A stretch of 64,000 nt of DNA from Fusibacter ferrireducens (GTDB lineage: Bacteria > Bacillota > Clostridia > Peptostreptococcales > Acidaminobacteraceae), in the NCBI RefSeq assembly GCF_015352425.1, contig NZ_JADKNH010000008.1, positions 186,001 to 250,000 on the forward strand, in the 5' to 3' direction. The notes under the pieces are model-generated. The model saw nothing but the letters and a program-made list of their open reading frames with translations. It was not told the origin of the DNA and made no database searches. Made by a program: the position numbers and the translations under genes. Shown here piece after piece: positions 18,910 through 27,745 of the stretch (position 1 is the first letter of the stretch; each line of letters starts with the position of its first letter).

Positions 18910-19728
18910 CTACTTTGCCTCATAGATATTTGGCAATACCCGATCTAATTGAATATGCATCAATCGCTCTACAATTTCTAAACTGATCTCATGGATGCTC
19001 TTCTCATCCGTATCAATGGCAATATCTGCTGCATTCCGATAGAGTTCCATACGGGGATTTAAAATACTCTCAATTTTTTCTATTGTCATGCCATTTTGTA
19101 AAAGTGGTCTCGTGTTTTCAGCTCTTACACGTTCCAGTATAATTTCTGGGCTTGCCTTTAACCACACGATCACACCGCTTTTCTTTAAATTGTCCACATT
19201 TTTTTCGTTCAACACTGTGCCACCACCACTACAGAAAATGATGATATTTTTGTGAGCACTCATTTCTTCAACGGTTTTAAATTCCAGTTCCCTAAAATAT
19301 GCTTCACCATGTGTTTCAAAAATTTGTGCAATGGTCATGCGTGTTCTATCTTCTATAACTTTGTCGATATCAATTTGGTCCATTGCAAGCATTTTAGCGA
19401 GCTCACGTCCCACTGTCGTCTTACCGGTTCCCATGAATCCTGCCAATACAATGTGGTGCGGAAAGAGATACCTTGACTGAATACGCCTACAGCTTCTCAA
19501 AACATGCGTGTGAATATTCTTAATTTCATCTTTAAATTCAGATTGCACCACATAATCACCAATGCGATGAACGACTTCTTTTTCTCTATCGCTGTTAAAA
19601 ATTGGCACACCCATCGCCTTTTTTTCATACATGATTTGTTTGATGATGCTTAATCTTTTTTCTAGAATTTTAGCAAGTTCCTGATCACACTGATCTACCT
19701 CTGAGCGTAATTCTGTCAATTTGTCCAT
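18910..19728 (-). CDS. aroK: Chorismate mutase-shikimate kinase fusion
   Basis: 272 residues with two complete domains. Residues 1-88 form an AroQ-type chorismate mutase (Arg8, Arg25, Lys37, Glu51 and Gln84 match the active-site pattern). Residues 92-272 form a shikimate kinase: Walker A GFMGTGKTT at 97-105, DIDKVIE, Arg146 in YFRELE, SGGGT at 167-171, RPLL lid Arg207 and the NPRMELY Arg. The fusion joins an early and a late step of the aromatic pathway. AGAGGTGG precedes the ATG. It is the first structural gene after the attenuator. Confidence 0.93.
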   Translation of the reverse strand: MDKLTELRSEVDQCDQELAKILEKRLSIIKQIMYEKKAMGVPIFNSDREKEVVHRIGDYVVQSEFKDEIKNIHTHVLRSCRRIQSRYLFPHHIVLAGFMGTGKTTVGRELAKMLAMDQIDIDKVIEDRTRMTIAQIFETHGEAYFRELEFKTVEEMSAHKNIIIFCSGGGTVLNEKNVDNLKKSGVIVWLKASPEIILERVRAENTRPLLQNGMTIEKIESILNPRMELYRNAADIAIDTDEKSIHEISLEIVERLMHIQLDRVLPNIYEAK

Positions 19729-19777
19729 CTGGTTCCACCTCTTTCACTAATTGGTTGCAGCTTTTTTAAATAACATG

Positions 19778-19848
19778 CCTATAACGGTTCATGTGCCCCT
19801 TTCCGTTTATAGGTATAAAAAAAGAGGCGTTTCTTTTAGAAACTCCTC
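19778..19848 (-). terminator. Attenuator terminator of the aroK-aroD transcript
   Basis: GAGGAGTTTC / GAAACGCCTC (19848-19839 with 19833-19824, one mismatch), 5-base loop, then seven T at 19823-19817 on the minus strand. It lies 36 bases after the leader-peptide stop and before aroK. A second hairpin (CCTATAAACGG / CCGTTATAGG, 19813-19803 with 19787-19778) follows it. Confidence 0.85.
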
Positions 19849-19884
19849 CGGGCTGTACTTTTTTTGCGATCCGATTAAGTTTGC

Positions 19885-20016
19885 TCAAAGATAACATGAT
19901 TTGAGACTTATGAATTTGTTGTATGAAAAATAACCAGGGCAATAAAAATAAAAACCCCAGCTAAAAAAGTAATAAAAACTATTTGATTGTTTTTTCATCC
20001 ACTCAGAATTCATCAT
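19885..20016 (-). CDS. Aromatic-amino-acid leader peptide (attenuation)
   Basis: 43 codons, too short for usual gene calling. AAGGTGG lies five bases before the ATG at 20016. The peptide holds 7 Phe, 7 Tyr and 2 Trp, including FYYFF at residues 14-18 and WGFYFY at 20-25. A consensus promoter lies just upstream and an intrinsic terminator just downstream, then the chorismate mutase-shikimate kinase gene. This is the layout of ribosome-mediated attenuation, as in the E. coli phe and trp leaders: stalling at aromatic codons should prevent the terminator from forming. The competing antiterminator pairing was not resolved by eye. Confidence 0.85.
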   Translation of the reverse strand: MMNSEWMKKQSNSFYYFFSWGFYFYCPGYFSYNKFISLKSCYL

Positions 20017-20056
20017 TGATGCCACCTTAATCTATAATAGCCATGATATTATAAGC

Positions 20057-20086
20057 ATTATAGGCTAATTAACCGCTTGCTGTCAA
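20057..20086 (-). promoter_or_regulatory. Promoter of the aromatic leader-aroK-aroD operon
   Basis: TTGACA (20086-20081), 18-bp spacer and TATAAT (20062-20057) on the minus strand. The transcript would start about 30 bases before the leader-peptide ATG. Confidence 0.88.
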
Positions 20087-20228
20087 CTGCTTTTTATTAA
20101 AAAGAAATTGGAATCTCATATTCGTACCGCAGATTTATTTGAATATTGCACCTTTGTATAGGACACACGGGCAATCGTATTGGCACTCTACTTCTATTCC
20201 ATGTGCTTTTGGAAGTTGTTCTGTGAGA

Positions 20229-21697
20229 TTATTGTTTAACTTTTCTTTTGATAAAGGGCATGTTGGAAATGATCATCAGCAAAGTAAGTACCAATAAAAC
20301 AAGTGTAATAGGGCGATTGATCATACTTAATACGACATGTTCTTTAGGTAAAGCAAGTGAAACTGCACGTCTAAAATTGGAGTCCATCATACCACCCAGT
20401 ACAATGGCAAGTACCATTGGTGCTACCGGATAATCTCTTTGTCTCATGGCAAAACCTATGATACCAAAGATCAGCATCAAGACGACATCAAATATGCGAT
20501 TATTGCCTGCAAATGCACCGATAAAGCACAGCACTGACACCATCGGCAACAAAATATTTTTAGGAATTGAAATCAGCTTACTGATCCGTGGTGCCACCAG
20601 TAATCCTAATAAGAGTAACGCCACACAAGCGACGAGACCGCTGATGACAATAGTATAAAACATCTCAGGATTCTCACGAATAAACATAGGCCCTGGCTTT
20701 AACCCGTGAACATAAAAAACAGAAAGTAATATGGCAGTGACCGCATCTCCTGGAACAGCCAGTGTTAGCATGGGGATAAGTGCACCACCGATACAGGCGT
20801 TATTGGAGGATTCACTTGCAACAATCCCCTCCACGGCACCTTCGCCAAAAGGGACTGATGGTGATTGAATTAAACGTTTGGCTTCATTATAAGATATGAA
20901 TGCCGCCACTGGTCCACCTGCACCTGGAAGTGCTCCAATAAGCGAGCCTAGGAATGAACCATATATCCCCATTTTCCAGTGTTTTAACACCTCTTTTATA
21001 CTCATCTTCATCTTTTTCATCTGCATAACCACTTGATTAAAATTATGCTCATAAATTACAGTCAATACTTCACTGAGCCCAAACAGCCCCACAAGCGCTG
21101 GAACAGTTGCAACACCTGCTTGTAAATCATATAATCCCAAACTCAATCTCGGCGTACCGATAAGCGGGTCAAGACCAATCATACTGACGGTTAACCCCAA
21201 CGCGGCACTCATCAATCCTTTTGTATAATTTTTGCAGTAACCGAACCCACTGTTGCAAGCCCAAATAGTGCCAATAAAAAATAGTCCATTGGTGTAAATT
21301 TCAATGCAATGGATGCAATGGGCTTTGCCAAAATCAAAAGCATCACAAGACCGAACACACTGCCTAAAAACGAGTAGATTGTCGCATAAAAAAGAGCTTT
21401 ATGAGCTTCGCCTTTACAGGAAAGTGGATAGCCATCCAACGTGGTAACAACCGAAGAAGGTGCGCCTGGTATATTGATGAGAATCGCAGAAACGGCACCT
21501 GAGAAAACGCCTACCACATATACCCCCATAATCATTGCTAATGCTTCTGTCGGTTCCCAAGTATAAGTAATCGATACGAGTAAAGCCGTTGCCATAGACA
21601 CCGATAAGCCTGGAATGGATCCAACAAACAAGCCGGCCACAGAACCTAAAAAAACTAACATAATAAATTTAAAATTTAGTATTGCCAATATTTCCAT
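20229..21697 (-). pseudogene. tctA: TctA-type large membrane subunit, frameshifted (set 1)
   Basis: Two adjoining reading frames together match one TctA of about 490 residues. The first (21697-21212, 161 residues) ends ...TAKIIQKD and the second (21215-20229, 328 residues, TTG start) continues ...LMSAALGLTV. Alignment to the intact TctA at 27746-29260 (SKSIFRGLTTAAIGVLLGT) places the break at CAAAAGG near 21220: one extra A would restore the frame as IIQKGLMSAALG. So this is a 1-base loss in an A-run, real or a sequencing error. TctA is the 10-12 TM carrier of tripartite tricarboxylate transporters; the PGxPG-type motifs (GALPGAGGPVAAF) are intact. Confidence 0.85.
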
Positions 21698-21708
21698 ATT
21701 TGCCTCCG

Positions 21709-22245
21709 TTAAGGTAATAGTACATTCAACAAAGTTCTGAAACTAAAACTCAAAAAAATCACGGTACAAAAGGGCACCAGAAACAAAATTTTCTTTTGTC
21801 TTACCTCTAAATAGCGTAGAAAGGCCAATAAAAAGGTAAAAGTGGCTAACTCAAATGTACCTAGCCTTAAGACAAAAAAACTAATTTTGAAAACGAGCTT
21901 TGGTAAAGTGATATATTTTAAAGCTAACGTATAGCACAGCATCATTCCAAGACTAATAATGACACCTTTTAAATTCTTTTTTTGAGTTATTTCAGTCTTC
22001 ACCTGAATATCGTCCTCAACCGAAATATCCGTATCGGCACGCGTAATTGCAATCGATTGAACATAAAGACTCACAGATAGTAATAAAATAATCCCACTTA
22101 CTATAATTGGAAATAGATAAGGGGATTGGCTCCATCCCGTAATAAAGCTATTTTGATTCTCATAGAGCGCATAGATTAGAAGTAAAATACCAATAATTGA
22201 AAAAAAGATTGCTTCATACAACTTTTTTTTTGATCTGATTTTCAT
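21709..22245 (-). CDS. tctB: TctB-type small membrane subunit (set 1)
   Basis: 178 residues from the ATG at 22245, which has ATGAGG as its site; an ATG 15 bases earlier overlaps that site. Four hydrophobic segments (about 12-30, 43-63, 95-113, 130-175) match the small, poorly conserved TctB subunit. It lies between TctC and TctA, the usual order in this family. The middle stretch is acidic (DTDISVEDDIQVKTE) and predicted cytoplasmic. Confidence 0.85.
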   Translation of the reverse strand: MKIRSKKKLYEAIFFSIIGILLLIYALYENQNSFITGWSQSPYLFPIIVSGIILLLSVSLYVQSIAITRADTDISVEDDIQVKTEITQKKNLKGVIISLGMMLCYTLALKYITLPKLVFKISFFVLRLGTFELATFTFLLAFLRYLEVRQKKILFLVPFCTVIFLSFSFRTLLNVLLP

Positions 22246-22363
22246 CACAATATACCTCATTCAAAATATGATTTTAAGAAACTCTTGCCTTGTGGCAAGA
22301 GTTTCAAAGTTATAAAATCTCTTAATTTAGCTTTTTTTAATTTAGCTTTTATTGATCAACTGA

Positions 22364-23461
22364 TTATTCATTATATTTTTCTATTTTGAATTCTTCAGGA
22401 CTTATTTTTGCAACACCATTCTCATATTGCAACCAGCAAATCATAGACTGCCAAGAGTGATAAAAGTCATAGATTTCTTCTTGTGTTTTATATTTTTTAT
22501 ATAAAGGTTCTGCTTGGTTTCCAGAAACAAATGATGTCCATTCTTCTTCTTCAAATGCCTCAAGAGTCGCTTTGCGTAGCACCTCAATCACAGCCTCTGG
22601 AGTCCCCTTTTTAACAAGCAACGATAAAGGTGTTAAAGGTACATTTAAATATTTTTCAGATTCCGGTAGAGCTTCAGTAAATGCAGGCACATCTGGTAAT
22701 CCAGCAATGCGTTCATTGGAAAATACTGCAAGCACTTTTACATCACCACTATCAATATAGCCTGTGGTAAATGATAAATTGGGATTTGTAAAATCAACTT
22801 GTTCACCGATAACGCCTAGAAGTGCATTAGTACCGCCATCAAATGCAGTCATTGCCACATCATAGCCCAACTCTTTTAAAATTAAGCCTTGATTATGTCC
22901 ACTCCCTCCTGGTCCAGAATGCGACATACTCACTTTACCAGGGTTTGCCTTTATATCCGCTAGTAATTCTTCTATCGTATTGTATTTAGAATTTTTAGAC
23001 ACGACAACGAGCTTAGGATCGTTGACAACAACAGAAATTGGAACAAAATCATCATAAGACAAATCACTGATTCCCATTGTACGATAAGTGCCCAATGTTT
23101 CTGGTGCAAAGAGAACTGTATAGCCATCCGCTGGCGCATCAAATACATATTTAGTTCCAATAGAACCAGATGCACCGCTTTGATTTGAAACTGTAATTTG
23201 AGCATTTAAATGTTTTTCAAGTTGTGTAGCTAGCATTCTTCCGTACGTATCTGTTCCACCACCAGCACCATAAGGCACAATCATTGTAATCGCACGATCT
23301 GGATAAGTGTTTTTTTCTGCTGCTTCACTATTTTCTTGTGCGGGTGTTTGATCAGCTGCTTTTTCTTGTGCAGGTGATTCACTTTCTACACTACATCCAG
23401 GTAAAAAAGCCATTACAGACATTACTAAACACAGTGTAACAACTCGCAAAATATGCTTCAT
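22364..23461 (-). CDS. tctC: TctC-type solute-binding lipoprotein (set 1)
   Basis: 365 residues. Signal peptide with lipobox LPGC at about residue 23, an acidic linker, then a Bug/TctC periplasmic-type binding domain (IVPYGAGGGTDTYGRMLA, GASGSIGTKYVFDAPADGYT, HSGPGGSGHNQG). These domains typically bind carboxylic acids through water-bridged contacts. It is the first gene of the TctC-B-A operon, divergent from a LysR regulator, and its ligand is inferred from context to be a shikimate-pathway acid. Confidence 0.93.
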   Translation of the reverse strand: MKHILRVVTLCLVMSVMAFLPGCSVESESPAQEKAADQTPAQENSEAAEKNTYPDRAITMIVPYGAGGGTDTYGRMLATQLEKHLNAQITVSNQSGASGSIGTKYVFDAPADGYTVLFAPETLGTYRTMGISDLSYDDFVPISVVVNDPKLVVVSKNSKYNTIEELLADIKANPGKVSMSHSGPGGSGHNQGLILKELGYDVAMTAFDGGTNALLGVIGEQVDFTNPNLSFTTGYIDSGDVKVLAVFSNERIAGLPDVPAFTEALPESEKYLNVPLTPLSLLVKKGTPEAVIEVLRKATLEAFEEEEWTSFVSGNQAEPLYKKYKTQEEIYDFYHSWQSMICWLQYENGVAKISPEEFKIEKYNE

Positions 23462-23658
23462 ACTTTTCTTCCCCCTAAATACTTATTTAATACATTGTAG
23501 TTAACTTCAATTAGATTTTATCATTGCCCTTGAAAACTGTCTAATACCTACTGTTTTATAGATACATAACCCATAAGTAATAATAACTTTTAAGGATACT
23601 AGTATACAATCTTGTTTTTTCATAATATACTTATTATCGAGGAATGCAGGAGGAATCT

Positions 23659-24534
23659 ATGGAAATTTTACAATTAAAATATTTTAAGAAAATTGCTGAA
23701 GTTCAAAATTTAACAAAAGTTTCGCATGAGTTACATGTCTCGCAACCTGCTTTGAGCAAAGTGATTAAAAATTTAGAAAACGAACTCGGTGTAAAACTCT
23801 TTGATCGCAAAGGCCGTTATATTGATTTAAATGATAATGGTCACATCTTTTTAAAACATGTAAATATCTGTTTAAATGCACTTAGTGATGCCAAAAAAGA
23901 ACTCCATGACTTCAATACAACCACTCAGTGCAATATCACGCTTTACGTTCAAGCTTCAATGTATCTCTTACCTAAGCTGATTCAATCTTTTAACGATTGT
24001 TACCCTAACATACATTTTTTGATCAACCAAAAGCAATTTTCACAGACACAAATTAAAAGTGATTTTAGAATTTATGCACCCAATCCAGAAGACCCTCTCC
24101 AAGATAATGAAGTTACCATCATCGATGAAGAACTCATTATATTATGCAATAAAACTCATTGGTTAAGCGCACACACACATATTAATCTATCTGAGCTGAA
24201 AAACGAGACTTTTATCAGCTTGCCCAAATATACAACACTTAGGCACATCACTGACCAACTCTGTGCCACTGAAAACTTTAAAGCCAATATTATTTTAGAG
24301 TCATCAGACTCACCCACCATCTTAGAATTGGTCAGAAATGGCATGGGCATTGCACTAGTCCCTCAGCTTACATGGGGCAAATTCCAGCAATCTGATTATC
24401 ATACGGTACGCATTACCAATCCAAAGTGTCGCCGTAAAATTAATCTTCTTTGGCAGAAAAATGTAGACAAAAGCAATGCAACTCAGCTCTTTAAAGAACA
24501 CGTCATTCAATTTTATAAAAACTTAGCCACATAA
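23659..24534 (+). CDS. LysR-family transcriptional regulator
   Basis: 291 residues from the ATG at 23659, which has AGGAGG six bases upstream. N-terminal winged helix-turn-helix (LKYFKKIAEVQNLTKVSHEL, QPALSKVIKNLENELGVKLF) and C-terminal effector domain with the usual LysR length. It is divergent from TctC of set 1, with about 200 bases between, so it most likely controls uptake of the transported acid. The plus orientation is unusual in this stretch of minus-strand genes. Confidence 0.93.
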   Translation: MEILQLKYFKKIAEVQNLTKVSHELHVSQPALSKVIKNLENELGVKLFDRKGRYIDLNDNGHIFLKHVNICLNALSDAKKELHDFNTTTQCNITLYVQASMYLLPKLIQSFNDCYPNIHFLINQKQFSQTQIKSDFRIYAPNPEDPLQDNEVTIIDEELIILCNKTHWLSAHTHINLSELKNETFISLPKYTTLRHITDQLCATENFKANIILESSDSPTILELVRNGMGIALVPQLTWGKFQQSDYHTVRITNPKCRRKINLLWQKNVDKSNATQLFKEHVIQFYKNLAT

Positions 24535-24535
24535 C

Positions 24536-24564
24536 AAAAACCATCGGTTCCACCGATGGTTTTT
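24536..24564. terminator. Bidirectional terminator after the LysR gene
   Basis: CCATCGG / CCGATGG with a 5-base loop, flanked by AAAAA on the left and TTTTT on the right, directly after the LysR stop and facing the AroA-like gene. Confidence 0.9.
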
Positions 24565-24625
24565 GCTATGTGTTCGATATATATTCCCGCCAAACAACGG
24601 GAAGGTAAAGGTAAGAAGGGGGCTA

Positions 24626-25915
24626 TTATTCAATTATTTCAAAACTTGCGCCTAGATTGTTCATGCTTTGAATAAAATTAGGATATGAAACACTGGAACA
24701 CTCTATATCCTTGACTATTAATTGCTCTGACATTGTCAAGCCAGCCACCATTAACGCCATTGCAACACGATGATCATCATGGCTATCTACAATTGCACTC
24801 TTAAATGGCTTTCCACCTATAACAATTAGGTTTTCGCCTTCACTGAAAACTTCTACACCCATTTTTAACAGCTCTTCTTCCATAACGGCAACACGGTCAG
24901 TCTCCTTCAGTCTAACGACCTCAAGACCAGTAAATTCTGTTTGACCTTCAGCACATGCTGCTGCAATGCATAGTATAGGTAACGCGTCTGGCGTATTTCT
25001 CAAATCGATAGAAATACCCATTAGAGGTTTTCCACCTCTAATGTGAATATTGCCTTTTTCAACATCTTTTGTGATGTCTGCACCCATTTTGATCAAAACG
25101 TTAACAATCTCTTTATCTCCCTGAAGATCATTAAAATCAACCCCTTCAATAGTAACTTCCGAGTCCGTTACAATTGAAGCCACAAGGGGAAACAAGACGC
25201 CTGACCAGTCACTTGCCACAGTCTGATCTTGTGCTTTATAAGATTGTGGTCCAAATATATCATATTGAGAATAATCATTATTTTTTTCAACTGCTACTCC
25301 ATATTTTTTCATCCAGTCCAAAGTCATATCGATATAGGGCGTTTCCATTGGTGTCGTTACATTTAGTGTTGTTTTGCCTTCTATTAAAGTTGATGCCAGT
25401 AAAAGCCCTGTTACCTGAGGCGATATTTTGCCTTCTATCGTTATCGTTCCCGCTTCCATTTTGCCTTGGATAACAACAGGCGGTGCATCCACTTCAGGCC
25501 GAGTTGTATACGCGGTAACCTTTGACTGATTCAATGCTTCCAATAATTTATTAATAGGCCTTGACCTAATTTGTTCATCACCAGTAATAATTGTTGTCCC
25601 TTCAATAGTACCTGCTAGTGCTGTGCCGATGTATGTGGTTGTCCCTGAATTGCCGCAATCTACGACATCATCTGGCAATTTTAATTTTCCCGATGTACCT
25701 TCAATTTCCCATTGACCCTCTTTAACAACACATTTTGCCCCAAAACTCTTAGCAACGCGTAACGCACTCAAACAATCTTCACTGGTTAAAGGATTTCGAA
25801 TTGTAGATACGCCTTCTGCCATTGTTGATATGAGAACAGCTCTTATCGTATGGCTCTTTGATCCCGGCACTCTTATAATGCCCTTTAGACAACTACGCTT
25901 TATTTTGGCTTGCAT
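24626..25915 (-). CDS. aroA: EPSP synthase-like protein with two substituted active-site positions
   Basis: 429 residues, the length of EPSP synthase, which joins shikimate-3-phosphate and PEP. GSKSHTIRA (Lys20, Arg25), DCGNSGT, IRSRP (Arg119), NTPDALP, LKETDR and DDHRVAM are conserved. Two positions are not: Tyr95-Ile96 replaces the Arg-Pro of the GTxxRP segment (E. coli Arg100-Pro101), and Val409 replaces the Lys of the C-terminal K-S/T-Y/F-P motif (E. coli Lys411, a PEP contact). Residue 170 of the SSQ motif is Pro. Either a weak or glyphosate-altered AroA, or a paralog with another substrate. It follows a terminator, so it has its own transcript. Confidence 0.85.
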   Translation of the reverse strand: MQAKIKRSCLKGIIRVPGSKSHTIRAVLISTMAEGVSTIRNPLTSEDCLSALRVAKSFGAKCVVKEGQWEIEGTSGKLKLPDDVVDCGNSGTTTYIGTALAGTIEGTTIITGDEQIRSRPINKLLEALNQSKVTAYTTRPEVDAPPVVIQGKMEAGTITIEGKISPQVTGLLLASTLIEGKTTLNVTTPMETPYIDMTLDWMKKYGVAVEKNNDYSQYDIFGPQSYKAQDQTVASDWSGVLFPLVASIVTDSEVTIEGVDFNDLQGDKEIVNVLIKMGADITKDVEKGNIHIRGGKPLMGISIDLRNTPDALPILCIAAACAEGQTEFTGLEVVRLKETDRVAVMEEELLKMGVEVFSEGENLIVIGGKPFKSAIVDSHDDHRVAMALMVAGLTMSEQLIVKDIECSSVSYPNFIQSMNNLGASFEIIE

Positions 25916-26103
25916 TATTTTACCTCACATTCATTATTCTTTATAAATTCATGATATCGGCAAAAACACTCAGCGTCCAATACCTATCTCTTTATATACT
26001 ATTAACCTAGAAGTTATATACAAGCATTAAAAGACATCCTCTGAATGTTTAAAATGGATCCCCTCCGTTAAAGCGCTTCCCTTAATATAGGCTTTCCTCA
26101 ATG

Positions 26104-26137
26104 CAAAAAAAATCCCTCTCATTCCTGAGTGGGATTT
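26104..26137 (-). terminator. Terminator after the IclR gene
   Basis: AAATCCC-A-CTC / GAG-A-GGGATTT with a 6-base loop and eight T on the minus strand, 20 bases past the IclR stop. It closes the set 2 operon. Confidence 0.88.
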
Positions 26138-26158
26138 TAACCATAAAATAACCTGTAC

Positions 26159-26905
26159 TTATTTAGAATCTGCTCTATAACCTAAGTCTTCTGATACGCT
26201 ACGTGCCATCAACAATGTATCTGCTATTTTTTCTTTTAGCTCTTCATCTTGAAATCTAGTAAACAATCCTGTCATTGTAAACGATGCGACAACTTTTCCC
26301 TCGCTATTTCTCACAGGTGTTGCAATGCAAGATACCCCCTCTGCTTTCTCTCCAGTTGAGAAAGCAAAACCATCTGCCTGAATTTTTTCAATCGCCGACC
26401 ACAAAAAGAGATCATCTCCTATAAGTTTGCGCTGGTGATTAATAGGTTCATAAGCAAGGAGCAGTTTCCCTGATGCACCTGAAACCAGTGGCAAACAATC
26501 ACCTTTCCCAATAGCTTGTTTCAATGCTCTAGTCGTCTCAAACCGTTCTATGCAAATTATATTATCGCCTTCAACTGTATACAAGCTGATGCTTTCATCA
26601 TATTTTTTATTTAACTGATCCATATAAATTTTTGCTGCTTCAACGAGATGATCATATTTCATTTCAGAACAAAGTGACCCTAAAATAGCCATCTTTGGCC
26701 CTAAAGAATACTTCTTATTACTATTTTTGGATAAATAATCCTTTTGAGCTATGGTATTTAACAAGCGATAGGTGGTGCTTGGTGATAATGAAACCTTTTC
26801 AGCAATTTCATTCAATGTAAATTCATGTTGATCGCCCAAAAAACAATCTAAAATTTCTAATGCTCTGTCGATTGAGCGAATTGTAAGACCTTTCTTATCA
26901 TCCAT
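26159..26905 (-). CDS. IclR-family transcriptional regulator
   Basis: 248 residues. N-terminal winged helix-turn-helix (FTLNEIAEKVSLSPSTTYRL) and C-terminal IclR ligand domain (LPLVSGASGKLLLA, EGVSCIATPVRNSEG). AAGGAGGTGA precedes the ATG. IclR regulators often sense aromatic and shikimate-type acids (PcaU, PobR and QuiR-like roles), which fits its place as the last gene of the set 2 operon, 60 bases after aroD. It probably controls that operon from sites in the 31.9-32.5 kb region. Confidence 0.92.
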   Translation of the reverse strand: MDDKKGLTIRSIDRALEILDCFLGDQHEFTLNEIAEKVSLSPSTTYRLLNTIAQKDYLSKNSNKKYSLGPKMAILGSLCSEMKYDHLVEAAKIYMDQLNKKYDESISLYTVEGDNIICIERFETTRALKQAIGKGDCLPLVSGASGKLLLAYEPINHQRKLIGDDLFLWSAIEKIQADGFAFSTGEKAEGVSCIATPVRNSEGKVVASFTMTGLFTRFQDEELKEKIADTLLMARSVSEDLGYRADSK

Positions 26906-26965
26906 ATGGTCACCTCCTTTTAAGAATTATAGCATAGAAACCCTAAATTATCTATATCCCTTATA

Positions 26966-27730
26966 CTACATTGCCTTCAACAAAATTTCCAAAACTTGAT
27001 TGAGTTGTTCCACTGGAATCTGACCCGGTGCAGATACTTGACCAACTGCGCCAAAAGTCATGGCAGATCCGAAAGCGGAACCAGCCAATCGACTGATGAC
27101 ACCCATTGACGACATTGACATCGTCACGATTGGACGATCTGCATACTGTTTATACATTTTTAAGGTTGCACTCAAAAGTGTCAACACATCTTCCATAGAA
27201 TTTGGCATCACAGCAATTTTAGGAATATCACCCTCTAGTTCAATCATTTTTTTCATTCTAAAAATGAGTTCATCTTCAGAAGGGGTTTTATGAAAATCAT
27301 GATTTGACATGATCACCAATTTGCCAGCACTATGAATATTCTGGACATTGTTCTTGACGATATCGTCACCAGAGAACAGCTCTACGTCAATAATATCCAC
27401 ATAGCCACTTGCCGCCACTATTCGATTGAGTTCAGTGTAGGCCTCCATATCTATGGCCTTTTCTCCACCTTCTTTTAGAGTTCTAAACGTGAAAATAATA
27501 GGTGTTTCACCTAAAAGACCTCTCATTGAAGCGGCAACTGCCTCAACTTTATCGAAGTCAAAAACATCTTCATAAAAATCAACACGCCACTCTATGAAAT
27601 CTATACCGCTCAAATCCATTTGTGCCGCTTTATCTAATATTTCCGTTTGGGTTTTTCCCACAATTGGGACAATGATCTTTGGTTTTCCTGCTCCAATTTT
27701 TACACTTCTTACGTCATAAATCTTATTCAT
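26966..27730 (-). CDS. aroD: Type I 3-dehydroquinate dehydratase (set 2)
   Basis: 254 residues, same length as the set 1 copy and co-linear with it; both have catalytic His144 (MSNHDF) and Lys171 (IPKIAVMP) and the FGAVGQVSAPGQI end loop. TTGGAGG lies before the ATG. It starts 15 bases after the TctA stop, so it is tightly linked to transport. A second AroD in a transporter operon points to catabolism or salvage of external dehydroquinate rather than de novo synthesis. Confidence 0.95.
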   Translation of the reverse strand: MNKIYDVRSVKIGAGKPKIIVPIVGKTQTEILDKAAQMDLSGIDFIEWRVDFYEDVFDFDKVEAVAASMRGLLGETPIIFTFRTLKEGGEKAIDMEAYTELNRIVAASGYVDIIDVELFSGDDIVKNNVQNIHSAGKLVIMSNHDFHKTPSEDELIFRMKKMIELEGDIPKIAVMPNSMEDVLTLLSATLKMYKQYADRPIVTMSMSSMGVISRLAGSAFGSAMTFGAVGQVSAPGQIPVEQLNQVLEILLKAM

Positions 27731-27745
27731 GATACCTCCAAATTA

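Noticed and set aside
21205-21225. Programmed -1 frameshift in tctA
   Set aside because: The heptamer A-CAA-AAG is a poor slippery site (P-site re-pairing fails) and no downstream stimulator was seen; a 1-base loss is simpler.
26068-26083. AAAGCGCTT, a possible catabolite-responsive element
   Set aside because: Only the core matches; flanks do not fit the cre consensus and its position after a terminator is odd.
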